DNA of 64,000 bases from JAFTYO01 sp045611785 (GCA_045611785.1 JAZKXV010000002.1:1-64000); one strand, 5' to 3'. Shown: positions 8,488 through 18,266, counted from the stretch's first letter. Notes: generated by a model from the letters alone, not told the origin. Numbers and translations: made by a program.

Positions 8488-8516
8488 TTGACAGCCTAAA
8501 TAATATATCTTATCAT
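8488..8516 (+). promoter_or_regulatory. Sigma-70-like promoter of the hydrolase-dxs operon
   Basis: TTGACA (8488-8493), a 17-bp spacer, TATCAT (8511-8516), 40 bases ahead of the hydrolase start. The rest of 8301-8555 shows no convincing gene. Confidence 0.65.
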
Positions 8517-8555
8517 TTTGAAACTTTAGTTAAACTATAAGAAAGATTACAAATT

Positions 8556-9476
8556 ATGAATATGTTTTGGTTTAAATTAAGACTTAAATTTCTAAAACCT
8601 TTTAACCAAGGTTTTTTACCAGAAATTGATGGTCATAAAATTTTCTATCAAGAATTAGGCAATAAAAACGGTGAACCTATACTTATTTTTCATGGAGGAC
8701 CGGGAGGAAGCTCAAAACCTTATCACGCATCCGGATTTGATTTAAAAAAATATCATATCATCACATTTGACCAACGTGGTTGCGGTAAATCTGAATATAA
8801 AGATGCTTTATATCAAAATACAATTGATGCCACCGCTCAAGATGCTATCCGATTATTAAAATTTTTAAACATTAAACAAGAAATCATTATTGCAGGGGCA
8901 TCGTTTGGCGTTACCTGTGCACTATATTTTGCACAAAAACATCCTGAACTGGTTAAAAAAATTATTTTAAACAGCGTCTTTTTAGCTCGCAAAAAAGATG
9001 GTGATAATATGTCTCCTTCAGCTAAATTGTTTTATGCCGACGTCTTAGAAACTTTACAAAAAGTTGCTAAAGGGAAAGACATATTCACTTTCTGTCATGA
9101 AAAATTATTTTCACAAAAACAAAAAGATGTTGATTTAGCTATGCAATATTATGCACCTTTTGAACACATGATAGGCAGCTTTGATGTTGATTTTCCCCAA
9201 AAAGAATATTCTGAAAGATGGTTAAATAAATTCAAAATATTTATGCATTACATTAAAAATGATTTCTTCCTTACAGAAAATCAACTAATAAAAAATGCAA
9301 AAAAAATTGCTCATATACCAACATATATATATCACAATCGGTTAGATTTTATATGCCCTATGTATCAAGCTCATGAAATACATAAGGCCCTGAAAAAATC
9401 TAAATTACACATTGTTAAAGCTACCGGACATTGCAGTCCTGAAATTTACTTAGAAATGTACAATACTTTTAATTAA
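8556..9476 (+). CDS. Proline iminopeptidase-like alpha/beta hydrolase
   Basis: A 306-residue alpha/beta hydrolase of the proline iminopeptidase (S33) type. The oxyanion motif HGGPGG, the DQRGCGKS strand and the nucleophile elbow GASFG (Ser at the elbow; classic members have GGSWG) are present. The Asp is likely in RLDFICP and the His in ATGHCSPE near the C-terminus. S33 enzymes remove N-terminal proline from peptides, but the changed elbow means another ester or amide substrate is possible. No signal peptide, so cytoplasmic. The DXS-like gene starts 22 bases downstream, so the two are probably cotranscribed. Confidence 0.8.
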   Translation: MNMFWFKLRLKFLKPFNQGFLPEIDGHKIFYQELGNKNGEPILIFHGGPGGSSKPYHASGFDLKKYHIITFDQRGCGKSEYKDALYQNTIDATAQDAIRLLKFLNIKQEIIIAGASFGVTCALYFAQKHPELVKKIILNSVFLARKKDGDNMSPSAKLFYADVLETLQKVAKGKDIFTFCHEKLFSQKQKDVDLAMQYYAPFEHMIGSFDVDFPQKEYSERWLNKFKIFMHYIKNDFFLTENQLIKNAKKIAHIPTYIYHNRLDFICPMYQAHEIHKALKKSKLHIVKATGHCSPEIYLEMYNTFN

Positions 9477-9498
9477 TTTATTTATTGAAAGAAAAACT

Positions 9499-11250
9499 AT
9501 GAAATATTTATCACAAATAAATAATCCAGCTGATGTAAAAAACTTAAATTTAGACGAACTTAATACATTAGCCTTAGAAATAAGAGAAGCTATATTAAAT
9601 CGTACAAGCATATTAGGCGGACATGTCGGACCAAACTTAGGTATGGTAGAAGCTATCATCGCTCTGCATTATGTTTTTAACTCTCCTATTGATAAATTTG
9701 TATTTGACGTATCTCACCAAAGTTACGCTCACAAAATTTTAACAGGAAGAAAAGAGTATTTTTTAGATAACACACAACTAACAAAAATATCCGGTTACAC
9801 AAACCCAAATGAAAGCATTCATGACCACTTTACAATAGGTCATACTTCGACATCTGTTTCCTTAGCATGCGGCTTAGCTAAAGCTCGAGACATCAAAGAA
9901 GAAAAACATAATGTAATAGCTATTATCGGTGATGGTTCTTTAAGTGGCGGAGAAGCTTTAGAAGGGCTTGATTTTGCCGGAGAACTAAACACAAACCTCA
10001 TCATCATTGTCAATGATAATGAACGTTCAATTGCTGAAAATCATGGTGGATTATATAAAAACTTACAGTTATTAAGAGAAACAAAAGGCACTGCAGAATG
10101 CAACCTTTTTAAATCTTTCGGACTAGACTATGTATACCTTGAAGAAGGTAATTCTATTTCAGATTTAATTAAAACATTTTCAAGCGTAAAAGACACTTCA
10201 AAACCTATTGTTGTACACATTCACACCAACAAAGGAAAAGGCTATAGCTTTGCTGAAAATGATAAAGAAAAATGGCATTCAACCACAGCTTTTAACATTG
10301 CATCAGGAAAAAACACCTTAGAAATGTCAGCTCAAAATTATGCTGCACTTACATCAGATTATTTAATTGAAAAAGTCAAACAAGATAAAAACATTGTGAT
10401 TCTCAATGCCGGAACACCGGGAGCTGTAGGGTTCACTCCTGAAAAAAGAAAAATTTTAGGCGATCATTTTATTGATGTAGGAATTGCCGAAGAACACGCT
10501 GTAGCCATGACTTCAGCTTTAGCAAAAGGCGGCTGCAAACCGGTATATTGCGTTTTAAGTTCATTTATACAACGCACATACGACCAATTATCTCAAGATT
10601 TAGCATTAAATAAAAACTCCGGTGTTATATTAGTATACTGGACCGGATTAAATAGTGCTGATGCAACACATTTAGGTTGTTTTGATATACCAATGATATC
10701 TAATATACCAAACTTAGTTTATCTTGCTCCTACTCATAAAGAAGAATATTTTGCAATGATTGATTGGGCTATTGAGCAAAATGATCATCCTGTTATCATC
10801 AGAGTTCCTTCCGTTTTATTTGAAACTTCATCTGCTGTTAAAACAGATTTTCACAATATAAACTCTTATAGCACAGAAATTAAAGGCTCTGATGTTGCAA
10901 TTATTGGTGCCGGAGCATATTATAATTTGGGCTTAAAAATATATGAAAAACTAAAAAACATTAACATTAATGCCACAGTGATTAACCCTCGTTTTCTTAG
11001 CGGATTAGATAAAGAAACGCTTGAAAGCTTAAAAGAAAATCATAAGTTAGTTATTACTCTTGAAGATGGCATTTTAGACGGAGGCTTTGGGCAAAAAGTT
11101 GCTGCATTTTATGGAAACTCCAATATAAAAACTTTAGCTTATGGTGGTAAAAAAGAGTTTACAGATAGAACTCCTATGGTAAATATATTACAAAATAATC
11201 GATTAATACCTGATTTAATCATAGAAGATATAAAACGTGTTCTAAAATAA
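9499..11250 (+). CDS. 1-deoxy-D-xylulose-5-phosphate synthase-like thiamine enzyme
   Basis: A thiamine-diphosphate enzyme with the DXS layout: GGHVGPNLG, the metal and cofactor motif GDGSLSGGEALEGLDFAG with VNDN, the pyrimidine-domain motif GIAEEHAV, and a C-terminal transketolase domain. DXS joins pyruvate and glyceraldehyde 3-phosphate to make DXP for isoprenoids, thiamine and pyridoxal. At 583 residues it is shorter than typical DXS (about 620-640). The conserved GADGPTHQG segment reads SADATHLG, lacking the Gly-Pro. It may belong to a divergent DXS-like clade with another acceptor. Whether a classical dxs exists elsewhere cannot be seen from this window. Confidence 0.75.
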   Translation: MKYLSQINNPADVKNLNLDELNTLALEIREAILNRTSILGGHVGPNLGMVEAIIALHYVFNSPIDKFVFDVSHQSYAHKILTGRKEYFLDNTQLTKISGYTNPNESIHDHFTIGHTSTSVSLACGLAKARDIKEEKHNVIAIIGDGSLSGGEALEGLDFAGELNTNLIIIVNDNERSIAENHGGLYKNLQLLRETKGTAECNLFKSFGLDYVYLEEGNSISDLIKTFSSVKDTSKPIVVHIHTNKGKGYSFAENDKEKWHSTTAFNIASGKNTLEMSAQNYAALTSDYLIEKVKQDKNIVILNAGTPGAVGFTPEKRKILGDHFIDVGIAEEHAVAMTSALAKGGCKPVYCVLSSFIQRTYDQLSQDLALNKNSGVILVYWTGLNSADATHLGCFDIPMISNIPNLVYLAPTHKEEYFAMIDWAIEQNDHPVIIRVPSVLFETSSAVKTDFHNINSYSTEIKGSDVAIIGAGAYYNLGLKIYEKLKNININATVINPRFLSGLDKETLESLKENHKLVITLEDGILDGGFGQKVAAFYGNSNIKTLAYGGKKEFTDRTPMVNILQNNRLIPDLIIEDIKRVLK

Positions 11251-11308
11251 TTTTTGGGAAGCTGCAATATAAATAGCTTACTTTTTTTTATTATATATAA
11301 TGAAACAT

Positions 11309-11337
11309 TTGACATTTAACATTAACAAAGATATATT
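11309..11337 (+). promoter_or_regulatory. Sigma-70-like promoter of the glycosyltransferase gene
   Basis: TTGACA (11309-11314), a 17-bp spacer, TATATT (11332-11337), 44 bases before the start codon. Confidence 0.7.
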
Positions 11338-11381
11338 TTTGAACATAATTCATAAACATATTGTTTTATAAGGAATTGATA

Positions 11382-12896
11382 ATGAAAAAAAAATTAAAAG
11401 TTATGTTTTCTACTCATGGCTTAGTAGAAGGTGATTTTGCTTTTGACACTAATATTGACGGATATCCTACATCAAAAGTTATATCAAAAAAAGTTATTAC
11501 CGGACAAGATACCGGTGGACAAGTTTATTACGTAAAAGCATTAGCTGCAAATTCAGACAAATACGATGTAGACTTGGTAACTCGCAGAGTTGATCCTCGT
11601 ATTTGCCCACAATTTGGCGGAATGGTCTCAAATACGAGTAAAGATATTAATTATAAAATTGAACAGCAGTGGCATGAAAGTTCAGAGATACGTAGCAGAG
11701 TTTTACGTGTACCTGCCGGTGGAAATTTCAAATTTGTTCCTAAAGAAGAAATTGTTCCTCTTTTACCTGAACTTATTGATAATTTATATGAGTTTTACAA
11801 AAAAGAAGGTGTAATTGATAACATCGAAGTTGTTGAAGGACACTATCGCGATGGTATGTTAGCTGCAGACATGCTTTGTTCTAAAATCGAACAAGAAACA
11901 GGTCGAAGACCTATTATGCTTGTTACCAGCCATTCTTTGGGACATAAAAAATATGAAAGAAACTTACCTCAATATCAAGCAGGAAATATTTCTGAAGAAG
12001 AATGGTCTTGGCATAATTTTGAACAACGCATAGCTCATGAAAAATACGCTTTTCATACTTCTGATATTATAATTGCAACTTCCCCTGATGAACAACGTCG
12101 TTTACTTGATGAGCCATATTCGGCTGAAAGAGAAAAAATTACAATTATACCACCAGGATATAATGATGTAATTTTCTCACCATTATCACCTCAAGAAGTA
12201 AATAAACTTAAATATCGTTTTGAATATATAAACCTTTATAATGAAGATTGTAGCATTGATTTAACCGATAAAAAAGTTGTATCTACTTTGGGTCGCGTTG
12301 TTCGTGATAAAGGATTTTGCGAACTTGCTCATTCAATGGTAGAAATTATGAGCCAAGATCCTAATGTTATATTCATGGTAAGTGGCGAAGCAACAAACCC
12401 CGTAACATTAGAATGTCAAGAAATTTTAAAAGATTTTGAAGATAGAGTTGTATATTTGCCATCATTGAATCAAATGGAAATGGCTAAAGTTTATAACATA
12501 TCTTCCGTATTTGTTATGTCCAGTTTAAACGAAGCTTTCGGAATGGTTCCTATTGAGGCCATGGGTTGCAAAACAGCCGTAATCGTCGGCAGAAGCGGAT
12601 TTAATGATTTTGCGCACTGCACTGATGTCAGAAATGACTATCAAGATTATTCAATGGCTATTGGCTTATACGGACCATCTCAAGAAAAAGATCGTTGGCG
12701 TCAAGTTAAAGCATTACAACTTTTGTTAAATGATGAAGAACTGCGTAAACAAATTGCAGAAAATGGTTATAACTATGTTAGAAATAATTTAACATGGCGA
12801 CAAATTTCGAAACACAAAGATGAAATTGTGCAAAAAGTTTTAACCGGTCATGTAGCTCTTAATTTAGCTATGGGAAAAAAAAGAAAAAATAAATAA
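11382..12896 (+). CDS. GT4 glycosyltransferase, sucrose-phosphate-synthase-like
   Basis: A 504-residue retaining GT-B glycosyltransferase (family GT4). The N-terminal GQDTGGQVYYVKAL loop is typical of the sucrose-phosphate synthase, sucrose synthase and mannosylfructose-phosphate synthase group. The C-terminal half has LGRVVRDKGF and the donor-site motif EAFGMVPIEAMG. By this group it would join a sugar nucleotide to a sugar phosphate such as fructose 6-phosphate. No partner phosphatase gene is adjacent, so the product is uncertain. An in-frame TTG lies upstream at 11361, but AAGGA seven bases ahead of the ATG at 11382 decides the start. It is a single-gene unit with its own promoter. Confidence 0.8.
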   Translation: MKKKLKVMFSTHGLVEGDFAFDTNIDGYPTSKVISKKVITGQDTGGQVYYVKALAANSDKYDVDLVTRRVDPRICPQFGGMVSNTSKDINYKIEQQWHESSEIRSRVLRVPAGGNFKFVPKEEIVPLLPELIDNLYEFYKKEGVIDNIEVVEGHYRDGMLAADMLCSKIEQETGRRPIMLVTSHSLGHKKYERNLPQYQAGNISEEEWSWHNFEQRIAHEKYAFHTSDIIIATSPDEQRRLLDEPYSAEREKITIIPPGYNDVIFSPLSPQEVNKLKYRFEYINLYNEDCSIDLTDKKVVSTLGRVVRDKGFCELAHSMVEIMSQDPNVIFMVSGEATNPVTLECQEILKDFEDRVVYLPSLNQMEMAKVYNISSVFVMSSLNEAFGMVPIEAMGCKTAVIVGRSGFNDFAHCTDVRNDYQDYSMAIGLYGPSQEKDRWRQVKALQLLLNDEELRKQIAENGYNYVRNNLTWRQISKHKDEIVQKVLTGHVALNLAMGKKRKNK

Positions 12897-12906
12897 TTTC
12901 TAATAA

Positions 12907-12937
12907 AAAAAACTCCGATAAATCGGAGTTTTTTTTA
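12907..12937. terminator. Bidirectional terminator, glycosyltransferase / PHP gene
   Basis: A 9-bp stem (AACTCCGAT with ATCGGAGTT) is flanked by A-run and T-run. The T-run overlaps the stop codon of the convergent PHP gene. Confidence 0.9.
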
Positions 12938-13756
12938 TTTATTGGCTAAATAAATTATTGATGCATCGCCCAACGGCTTATCTGATTTTCCATAAATAAG
13001 ACGAACATTTTCTTTATAAGCTCCATGATAATCAGAGCCTGCACTTAATTTTAACCCCAGTTTATGAGCAATATTTTTATACAATTGTGTTTGTTCCAAT
13101 GTATGATTAGAATGAGCATATTCTAACCCATCAAGGCCCATATTTTGTAATTTTACAATTTGTTTTTCGAGAGCTTCATCATTTAGCTTCAAAGAATGCG
13201 GATGAGCTAAAAAAGCTAAACCTCCTGCCTGATGAATCAGATTAATTGCCTTTTCAACCTCTATACCACATAAAAAGTTTCTATATTGCATAACAACCAT
13301 ATTAGCATCTTTATATGTCGGATAATATCCTTTGTGCGTTAAATATTGCGATATATTACCTTTTCCTATTGTTCCTTTAAATTCTTTTTCCATATCAGAA
13401 TAATTGATATCTATTCCATAATTTTCTTTCAATTGTTCCAATATATGCACATTACGTTTTTCTCTCAAACCTTTAAGATGTTGCAAAACATCTTCAATAA
13501 TTGATAAATTTTTAATATCCAAACCCAAGATATGCATTGATAAACCATTTTCATTAAAAGTAGATATTTCCAAACCTTTAATTAATTTAACTCCATATTT
13601 TATTGCCGCACTTTGAGCTTCTTCTATACCTTTAATTGTATCATGATCTGTTAATGCAATCATATCCAAACCAACTTCTTTAGCATGCTTAATTAAATCG
13701 GTTGGAGATAAAGTTCCATCTGAATAATATGAATGTGTGTGAAAATCTACTAACAT
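12935..13756 (-). CDS. PHP-domain phosphoesterase (RNase AM / TrpH-like)
   Basis: A 273-residue PHP-domain metal phosphoesterase. Metal ligands appear in order: DFHTHSYYSDG, TDHDT, the Glu in KGLEIS, HPH in FLAHPHSL and GSDYHG near the C-terminus. The closest described group is YciV/RnAM (TrpH), which removes 5' nucleotides from RNA and hydrolyses 3',5'-nucleoside bisphosphates. The domain insert and length fit. Cytoplasmic. It may be cotranscribed with the unknown gene ending 16 bases upstream of its start. Confidence 0.85.
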   Translation of the reverse strand: MLVDFHTHSYYSDGTLSPTDLIKHAKEVGLDMIALTDHDTIKGIEEAQSAAIKYGVKLIKGLEISTFNENGLSMHILGLDIKNLSIIEDVLQHLKGLREKRNVHILEQLKENYGIDINYSDMEKEFKGTIGKGNISQYLTHKGYYPTYKDANMVVMQYRNFLCGIEVEKAINLIHQAGGLAFLAHPHSLKLNDEALEKQIVKLQNMGLDGLEYAHSNHTLEQTQLYKNIAHKLGLKLSAGSDYHGAYKENVRLIYGKSDKPLGDASIIYLANK

Positions 13757-13772
13757 ATAAAGTCCTTAAAAA

Positions 13773-14672
13773 TTATCTTTGATGTTCATTTTGTTGCTTT
13801 ACAAATTGAAAAAACGCATTGGCATAATTATTAGAATTATCAGTAAGCAATTTTTGAGAAACTTCTCTTGTTTGCTCTACTTTATCATAAACCTTAACTC
13901 TTTCATCAATTAGGTTTTCTTGCTGTTTTTCCAATAAATGATTATCCAAAATTTTTTCTATTGCATTTGAATAATTTTCTTTTTGGAAAAGAGAAGAAAC
14001 AATATCAAGAACATTTGCCGAATTATTTTCAATTTGTTGTTGAGCCAAACCGACAGCTAGCTCTTTCATAAAACTTTGTTTAAATTCTTGCTGTAAACGC
14101 TCTTTTTCTATTGCTTGCTTACGTCTCTGTTCTTCGTTATGAAGACGTTCAAATCGTGCAAACTCATAAGTTTTAGAAGCCCCCGGAACAAAACCTTCAA
14201 GGCCACGACAATCGGTTTTTTCAGCCACAAAAGCATCTATACCACGTCCTTGGCAATATAATATCCAGTCAAATGCTTTCTCGACATTGATAGCACCAAT
14301 AATTTCTTCATTTTCACAACGTCCGAAATTAACTTGTTTAGTTCTTTTTTCTACTGTCTTAACATCAATATTTTCTTCAAAATATTCTTTAGTATAGTAC
14401 CCTTTAGAACGCTTATTAATTAAAACTTGAGTAAGGCATAAAGCAACCAGTGCTTTTTTAAAATTCTGATTTGTTTTATATAAAATTTTTCGGGGATCTT
14501 TTTGAACTTCTTCATCATACAAAGTTTGGACTGCGGAAAAATAGTTAAGCTCTTGCAACAATGCCAGTTGCATATCATCAAACGGAACATTAGAAACAAT
14601 TTTCACATCAGCTGCTTCATCAATAATTCTATTTACTTCATCTTGAATCCGTTTTTGTAAACTATTGTTCAT
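13773..14672 (-). CDS. Soluble helical protein of unknown function (299 aa)
   Basis: I do not recognise this protein. It is soluble and highly helical. The C-terminal half (from about residue 175) is rich in Glu, Gln and Lys with coiled-coil character (NEEQRRKQAIEKERLQQEF). The central part has a few Cys and aromatic residues (WILYCQGRGIDAF). An upstream in-frame TTG at 14684 is less likely than the ATG at 14672, which is preceded by GGAGG at the right distance. It is upstream of the PHP gene in the same direction. No secretion signal is visible. Confidence 0.75.
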   Translation of the reverse strand: MNNSLQKRIQDEVNRIIDEAADVKIVSNVPFDDMQLALLQELNYFSAVQTLYDEEVQKDPRKILYKTNQNFKKALVALCLTQVLINKRSKGYYTKEYFEENIDVKTVEKRTKQVNFGRCENEEIIGAINVEKAFDWILYCQGRGIDAFVAEKTDCRGLEGFVPGASKTYEFARFERLHNEEQRRKQAIEKERLQQEFKQSFMKELAVGLAQQQIENNSANVLDIVSSLFQKENYSNAIEKILDNHLLEKQQENLIDERVKVYDKVEQTREVSQKLLTDNSNNYANAFFQFVKQQNEHQR

Positions 14673-14815
14673 ACTATCCTCCAAAATAAAACTTTAAAAA
14701 TATTATCGTATTTTATAAATAATATCAATTGAATTTTTATTTCTTATCCAAAACTTACATAACAAGCTTGAAAAAACATGACCTAAAATAAAACAAATAC
14801 GCATAACAATTGTTA

Positions 14816-14844
14816 TTGAAAATAAATAAAAAAAGGTGTACAAT
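14816..14844 (+). promoter_or_regulatory. Sigma-70-like promoter of the Cys-rich exported protein
   Basis: TTGAAA (14816-14821), a 17-bp spacer, TACAAT (14839-14844). A palindrome AAACTCGAGTTT follows at 14853-14864, at the expected transcription start. Confidence 0.7.
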
Positions 14845-14877
14845 AAAAATATAAACTCGAGTTTTAGGAGAATTGTT

Positions 14878-17800
14878 ATGAAAAAGTTTAGTTTGTTATG
14901 CTTGCTTATTGTTGGGCTATATCCAAACATAACCCAAGCCAGAGTTTGCTTTTTAGCAGACCAAAATTGTAATGCATCTACCATAGATACAGAACCTGTT
15001 TCCACACTATCTTGTCCGGCAGAATACTCTGTTTCGCCAGATCAAGTGTGTGAAGGAAAAATCTATAAAGAATGCCGTATCGAAGACCTAAACCAAAGCC
15101 TTTATAAAGATTTGGGCTGCGATAAAGATAATGGTTACTATGATATAAACGATCCAAACATATCATTTTATCCATATGTTTGTGCAGAAACAACATGTGA
15201 AAACTGTTGTAACAAATTCAAATGTGACACTGAAGTATTCAAAAATTGTTCCTCTCCAAAAATAGGTGATGGTGACACATGTGAAGAAAAAGATGAACAA
15301 TATTATGTAAACGGCAACTCCATCAAATTCTCCGAATGCAACTGCAACACTGAAATATATCCTTATAACGCAAAAAATTGCTCCGGTGACGACTATATTT
15401 TAAAAGGTGATAAATGCGTAGGAGATAATGGTACATACTGGACCGAATGTTATAACAATTCTTGCCAATATACATCAGAATATGATTGCGAAAGCCAGCT
15501 TGAGAACTCAGATTGCGTTAAAGATTCTGAAGGTTGTTGGAATTTTGCCGGATGTAAACAAAATTATGCATACGGAAAAGAGGTTGCTGGAAGTTATTAT
15601 AGTACACATATACCGGCAAAATGCATAAGTTGTAATATTTATAGCTATGAAGATTTAAAAGATAACTTCATAACATACATTGGAGTGTGCCCAACAGTTT
15701 GGTTTAAGGCTGATGTTACAACGCCTAAAAGTCAAGACAGTTACACAACAGCACTAACAACTGGTGTAAACCAAATCGTTTATGGTGAAAATCACAACCT
15801 TACACTTGATGAACACTATTTAGCCTTAGGTGATAATTCTTATTTAGAAAATTTACACATAATTGGTGAAAATATGGGTAGTAGCTTATTGACTACATAT
15901 TATGCTAACAATAAAGCTCATATTCATAATCTTGATATTTTGATGAATTCATCAAAACATACAAATACAGGATATGTATTAGGTGGCAGTATATATTTAA
16001 CCGGCGATATAAAAGTTACAATGGTTGGTGATAATACAACTACTAGCAGTATATATGTTAATGCTGTTCAATCATCGAACATGCAATTAGATAAAGATGC
16101 AACCCTTGATATTGAAATAAAGAATTTTGTTAACCAAACTTACAATGTAGATTCAGACGCATTATCATTTGACAGCGGAACTGTTCGTATTGATGGAACT
16201 GTTAATATCAATATTGAAAATATGATAAATAATAGATCTGGTGGACCACATGCAATTGTTTATAGTGGTGGTGACGTTGTATTTAACGGAGATGTTAACA
16301 TTAAGATGTCTGGTATTAAAAATCCTAGCAACTATGCTCCAAAAACTAGCGCAGGTGTATACTTAGGTATATACAGTGGCAACAAAGAAATGCCTAAGCT
16401 AACTTTTAATGGTAAATTGGATATGGATTTAGAGGGCACAAATTATGCAATTTATTCTGATCAAAATGTTAATTTGATCTTAAATGGTGATGCAAATATT
16501 GTAGCTAAAAATTTAGATAAAGGTATTGTTAATTACACATCAATTGATTTATATAAAACATTATCTATAAATCAATCCAGTACAAAAAACTTTTTTGAAG
16601 GAGGTCAAAAATATGTTAGAATTAATGGTAATTATCAATATTTTGACACTATCTTAAATTTTGCATCAGAAAATTCACATTTAATTTTATCTACTACAAG
16701 TTCTTCTAATGCAAACTATTCAGAAGAAAATTTTGGTGTGAAAAATATAAAAACGCAAGCAGTTAAAGATGCAAAATGGTCATTAGATACAAAACATTTT
16801 TCTACAGAAAAAAGATGTCATACAACATATGACGTTGTGGATGAATATTATGCATACCCACCTAAAGAATATTGGTCAGATGCTTGTGAGTTTTCAACTC
16901 AACAAGAGTGTACAGATGTAGATTCAAATACAGTTTGCGAATTAGCATCTGATGGTTGCTGGAAAGTTACAGAATGTGACGAAGCAAATGGATGGTACTA
17001 TTCAGACGGTGTTTGCAAACCTCGTGATTGTAGCGATTATCCTTTAGATGAAAAAGCACCTAACTCTAGTGTTTATGCAAAAGATTATGGTTGGGATAGC
17101 TCTTATAGTAATCAAAGCACGGGCTCTGCGAATAATGAATGTAGAACAGCTGGTGTTAAAAAATATCAGTTATATATTTGTGGTACAGTTAGAATGAAAA
17201 CTTCATTATACATACCATATGGAAAAATTGAATGCCAACCAATAACATGTTCACATTTTGATAAAAAAACGGTTCCAGCTAATGCTAATTATTATACATG
17301 CAACAATACATCTGCTGAAAATCCATATTTAATAGGGTCATGCAAATCAGGATATTACTTCAAAGATGGTGAATGTGTAAAAATTCCTGATGAAGTTTGC
17401 AAGAAAAACCATCCATTAACAACTTGTCCTGATGGTGCGAATTGTAAAACATGTTATGCTGGTAGCAATAAATATTATGCTATTACTTCTTGCAAATCTT
17501 CAACTCATGTATTTAATGCAACCGGTACAACATGTGTAGCATTAACAGGAGTTACTGAAACAGATTATCCTTATGCTAAAAGCGCAGACTGTACTGCAGC
17601 AACACCAACAAACGGAAGTTGCTCAAGCAAAACAGTTTCGACAAGCCCATATGTATACAGATATTACTTTTCAGGATGTAAAGCGGGCTATCATTTTGAT
17701 AATGGCAAATGCATAGCTAATGATTGTTCTGATTATACATTACAAAAACCCAAAACTAGTGCTTCATATGATTGGGGAAAATACGCTTCGCACGATTCTT

Positions 17801-18243
17801 CATCATGCCAGTATGGCTCATCATCAATTACCGATGTAAAGTTTTTATTGCAAAAATGTGATACTACATATAAGCTAGAGGGAAATGATTGTGTACAAGT
17901 TACTAATAAACCTGATGAATTTGTATCTAAATACAGAGGTTGTGGTATTTATGATGACCAATATAATGAATATACCGGAAGTCAATATGACGGATATCTT
18001 TTAGGAAGTACTAGTAGTTGTAACAAAGAATGGTACGATTATATTCGTGGTTGTGCATATGGACACCATTGGAATGGTACAAAATGTATTCCAAACAATT
18101 GTCCTGATTTTCCATTTACTGAAAAACCAGAACATGCAAAAACATATGCACTTTGTGAAAAAGGTTCAACCTTTATGTACAGAGCAAAATCTTGTGAAGA
18201 TGGATATCGATTGAACAACCATGGTTGTGAACCGATTGAATAA
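14878..18243 (+). CDS. Large exported Cys-rich protein with beta-helix-like centre
   Basis: The 1121-residue protein starts with a signal peptide (MKKFSLLCLLIVGLYPN, cleavage near TQA). Residues about 20-265 and 640-1121 are Cys-rich. The C-terminal part repeats a module of the form C-x2-G-Y-x3-(N/D)-G-x-C followed by a DCSDYPL-like segment, at least five times. The centre (about 300-590) has low Cys and alternating short strands rich in Asn, Asp, Gly and Thr, like a right-handed beta-helix or polymorphic outer-membrane repeat. No autotransporter barrel, sortase motif or membrane anchor is seen. I infer a secreted or surface-exposed, disulfide-stabilised protein. The ATG at 14878 with AGGAG upstream is the start; an in-frame codon 42 bases earlier lacks a ribosome site. 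Confidence 0.85.
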   Translation: MKKFSLLCLLIVGLYPNITQARVCFLADQNCNASTIDTEPVSTLSCPAEYSVSPDQVCEGKIYKECRIEDLNQSLYKDLGCDKDNGYYDINDPNISFYPYVCAETTCENCCNKFKCDTEVFKNCSSPKIGDGDTCEEKDEQYYVNGNSIKFSECNCNTEIYPYNAKNCSGDDYILKGDKCVGDNGTYWTECYNNSCQYTSEYDCESQLENSDCVKDSEGCWNFAGCKQNYAYGKEVAGSYYSTHIPAKCISCNIYSYEDLKDNFITYIGVCPTVWFKADVTTPKSQDSYTTALTTGVNQIVYGENHNLTLDEHYLALGDNSYLENLHIIGENMGSSLLTTYYANNKAHIHNLDILMNSSKHTNTGYVLGGSIYLTGDIKVTMVGDNTTTSSIYVNAVQSSNMQLDKDATLDIEIKNFVNQTYNVDSDALSFDSGTVRIDGTVNINIENMINNRSGGPHAIVYSGGDVVFNGDVNIKMSGIKNPSNYAPKTSAGVYLGIYSGNKEMPKLTFNGKLDMDLEGTNYAIYSDQNVNLILNGDANIVAKNLDKGIVNYTSIDLYKTLSINQSSTKNFFEGGQKYVRINGNYQYFDTILNFASENSHLILSTTSSSNANYSEENFGVKNIKTQAVKDAKWSLDTKHFSTEKRCHTTYDVVDEYYAYPPKEYWSDACEFSTQQECTDVDSNTVCELASDGCWKVTECDEANGWYYSDGVCKPRDCSDYPLDEKAPNSSVYAKDYGWDSSYSNQSTGSANNECRTAGVKKYQLYICGTVRMKTSLYIPYGKIECQPITCSHFDKKTVPANANYYTCNNTSAENPYLIGSCKSGYYFKDGECVKIPDEVCKKNHPLTTCPDGANCKTCYAGSNKYYAITSCKSSTHVFNATGTTCVALTGVTETDYPYAKSADCTAATPTNGSCSSKTVSTSPYVYRYYFSGCKAGYHFDNGKCIANDCSDYTLQKPKTSASYDWGKYASHDSSSCQYGSSSITDVKFLLQKCDTTYKLEGNDCVQVTNKPDEFVSKYRGCGIYDDQYNEYTGSQYDGYLLGSTSSCNKEWYDYIRGCAYGHHWNGTKCIPNNCPDFPFTEKPEHAKTYALCEKGSTFMYRAKSCEDGYRLNNHGCEPIE

Positions 18244-18266
18244 AATATAACAAAAACTCCTAGAAT

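Noticed and set aside
8421..8540. 39-codon open frame upstream of the hydrolase gene
   Set aside because: No ribosome site, and the hydrolase promoter lies inside it.
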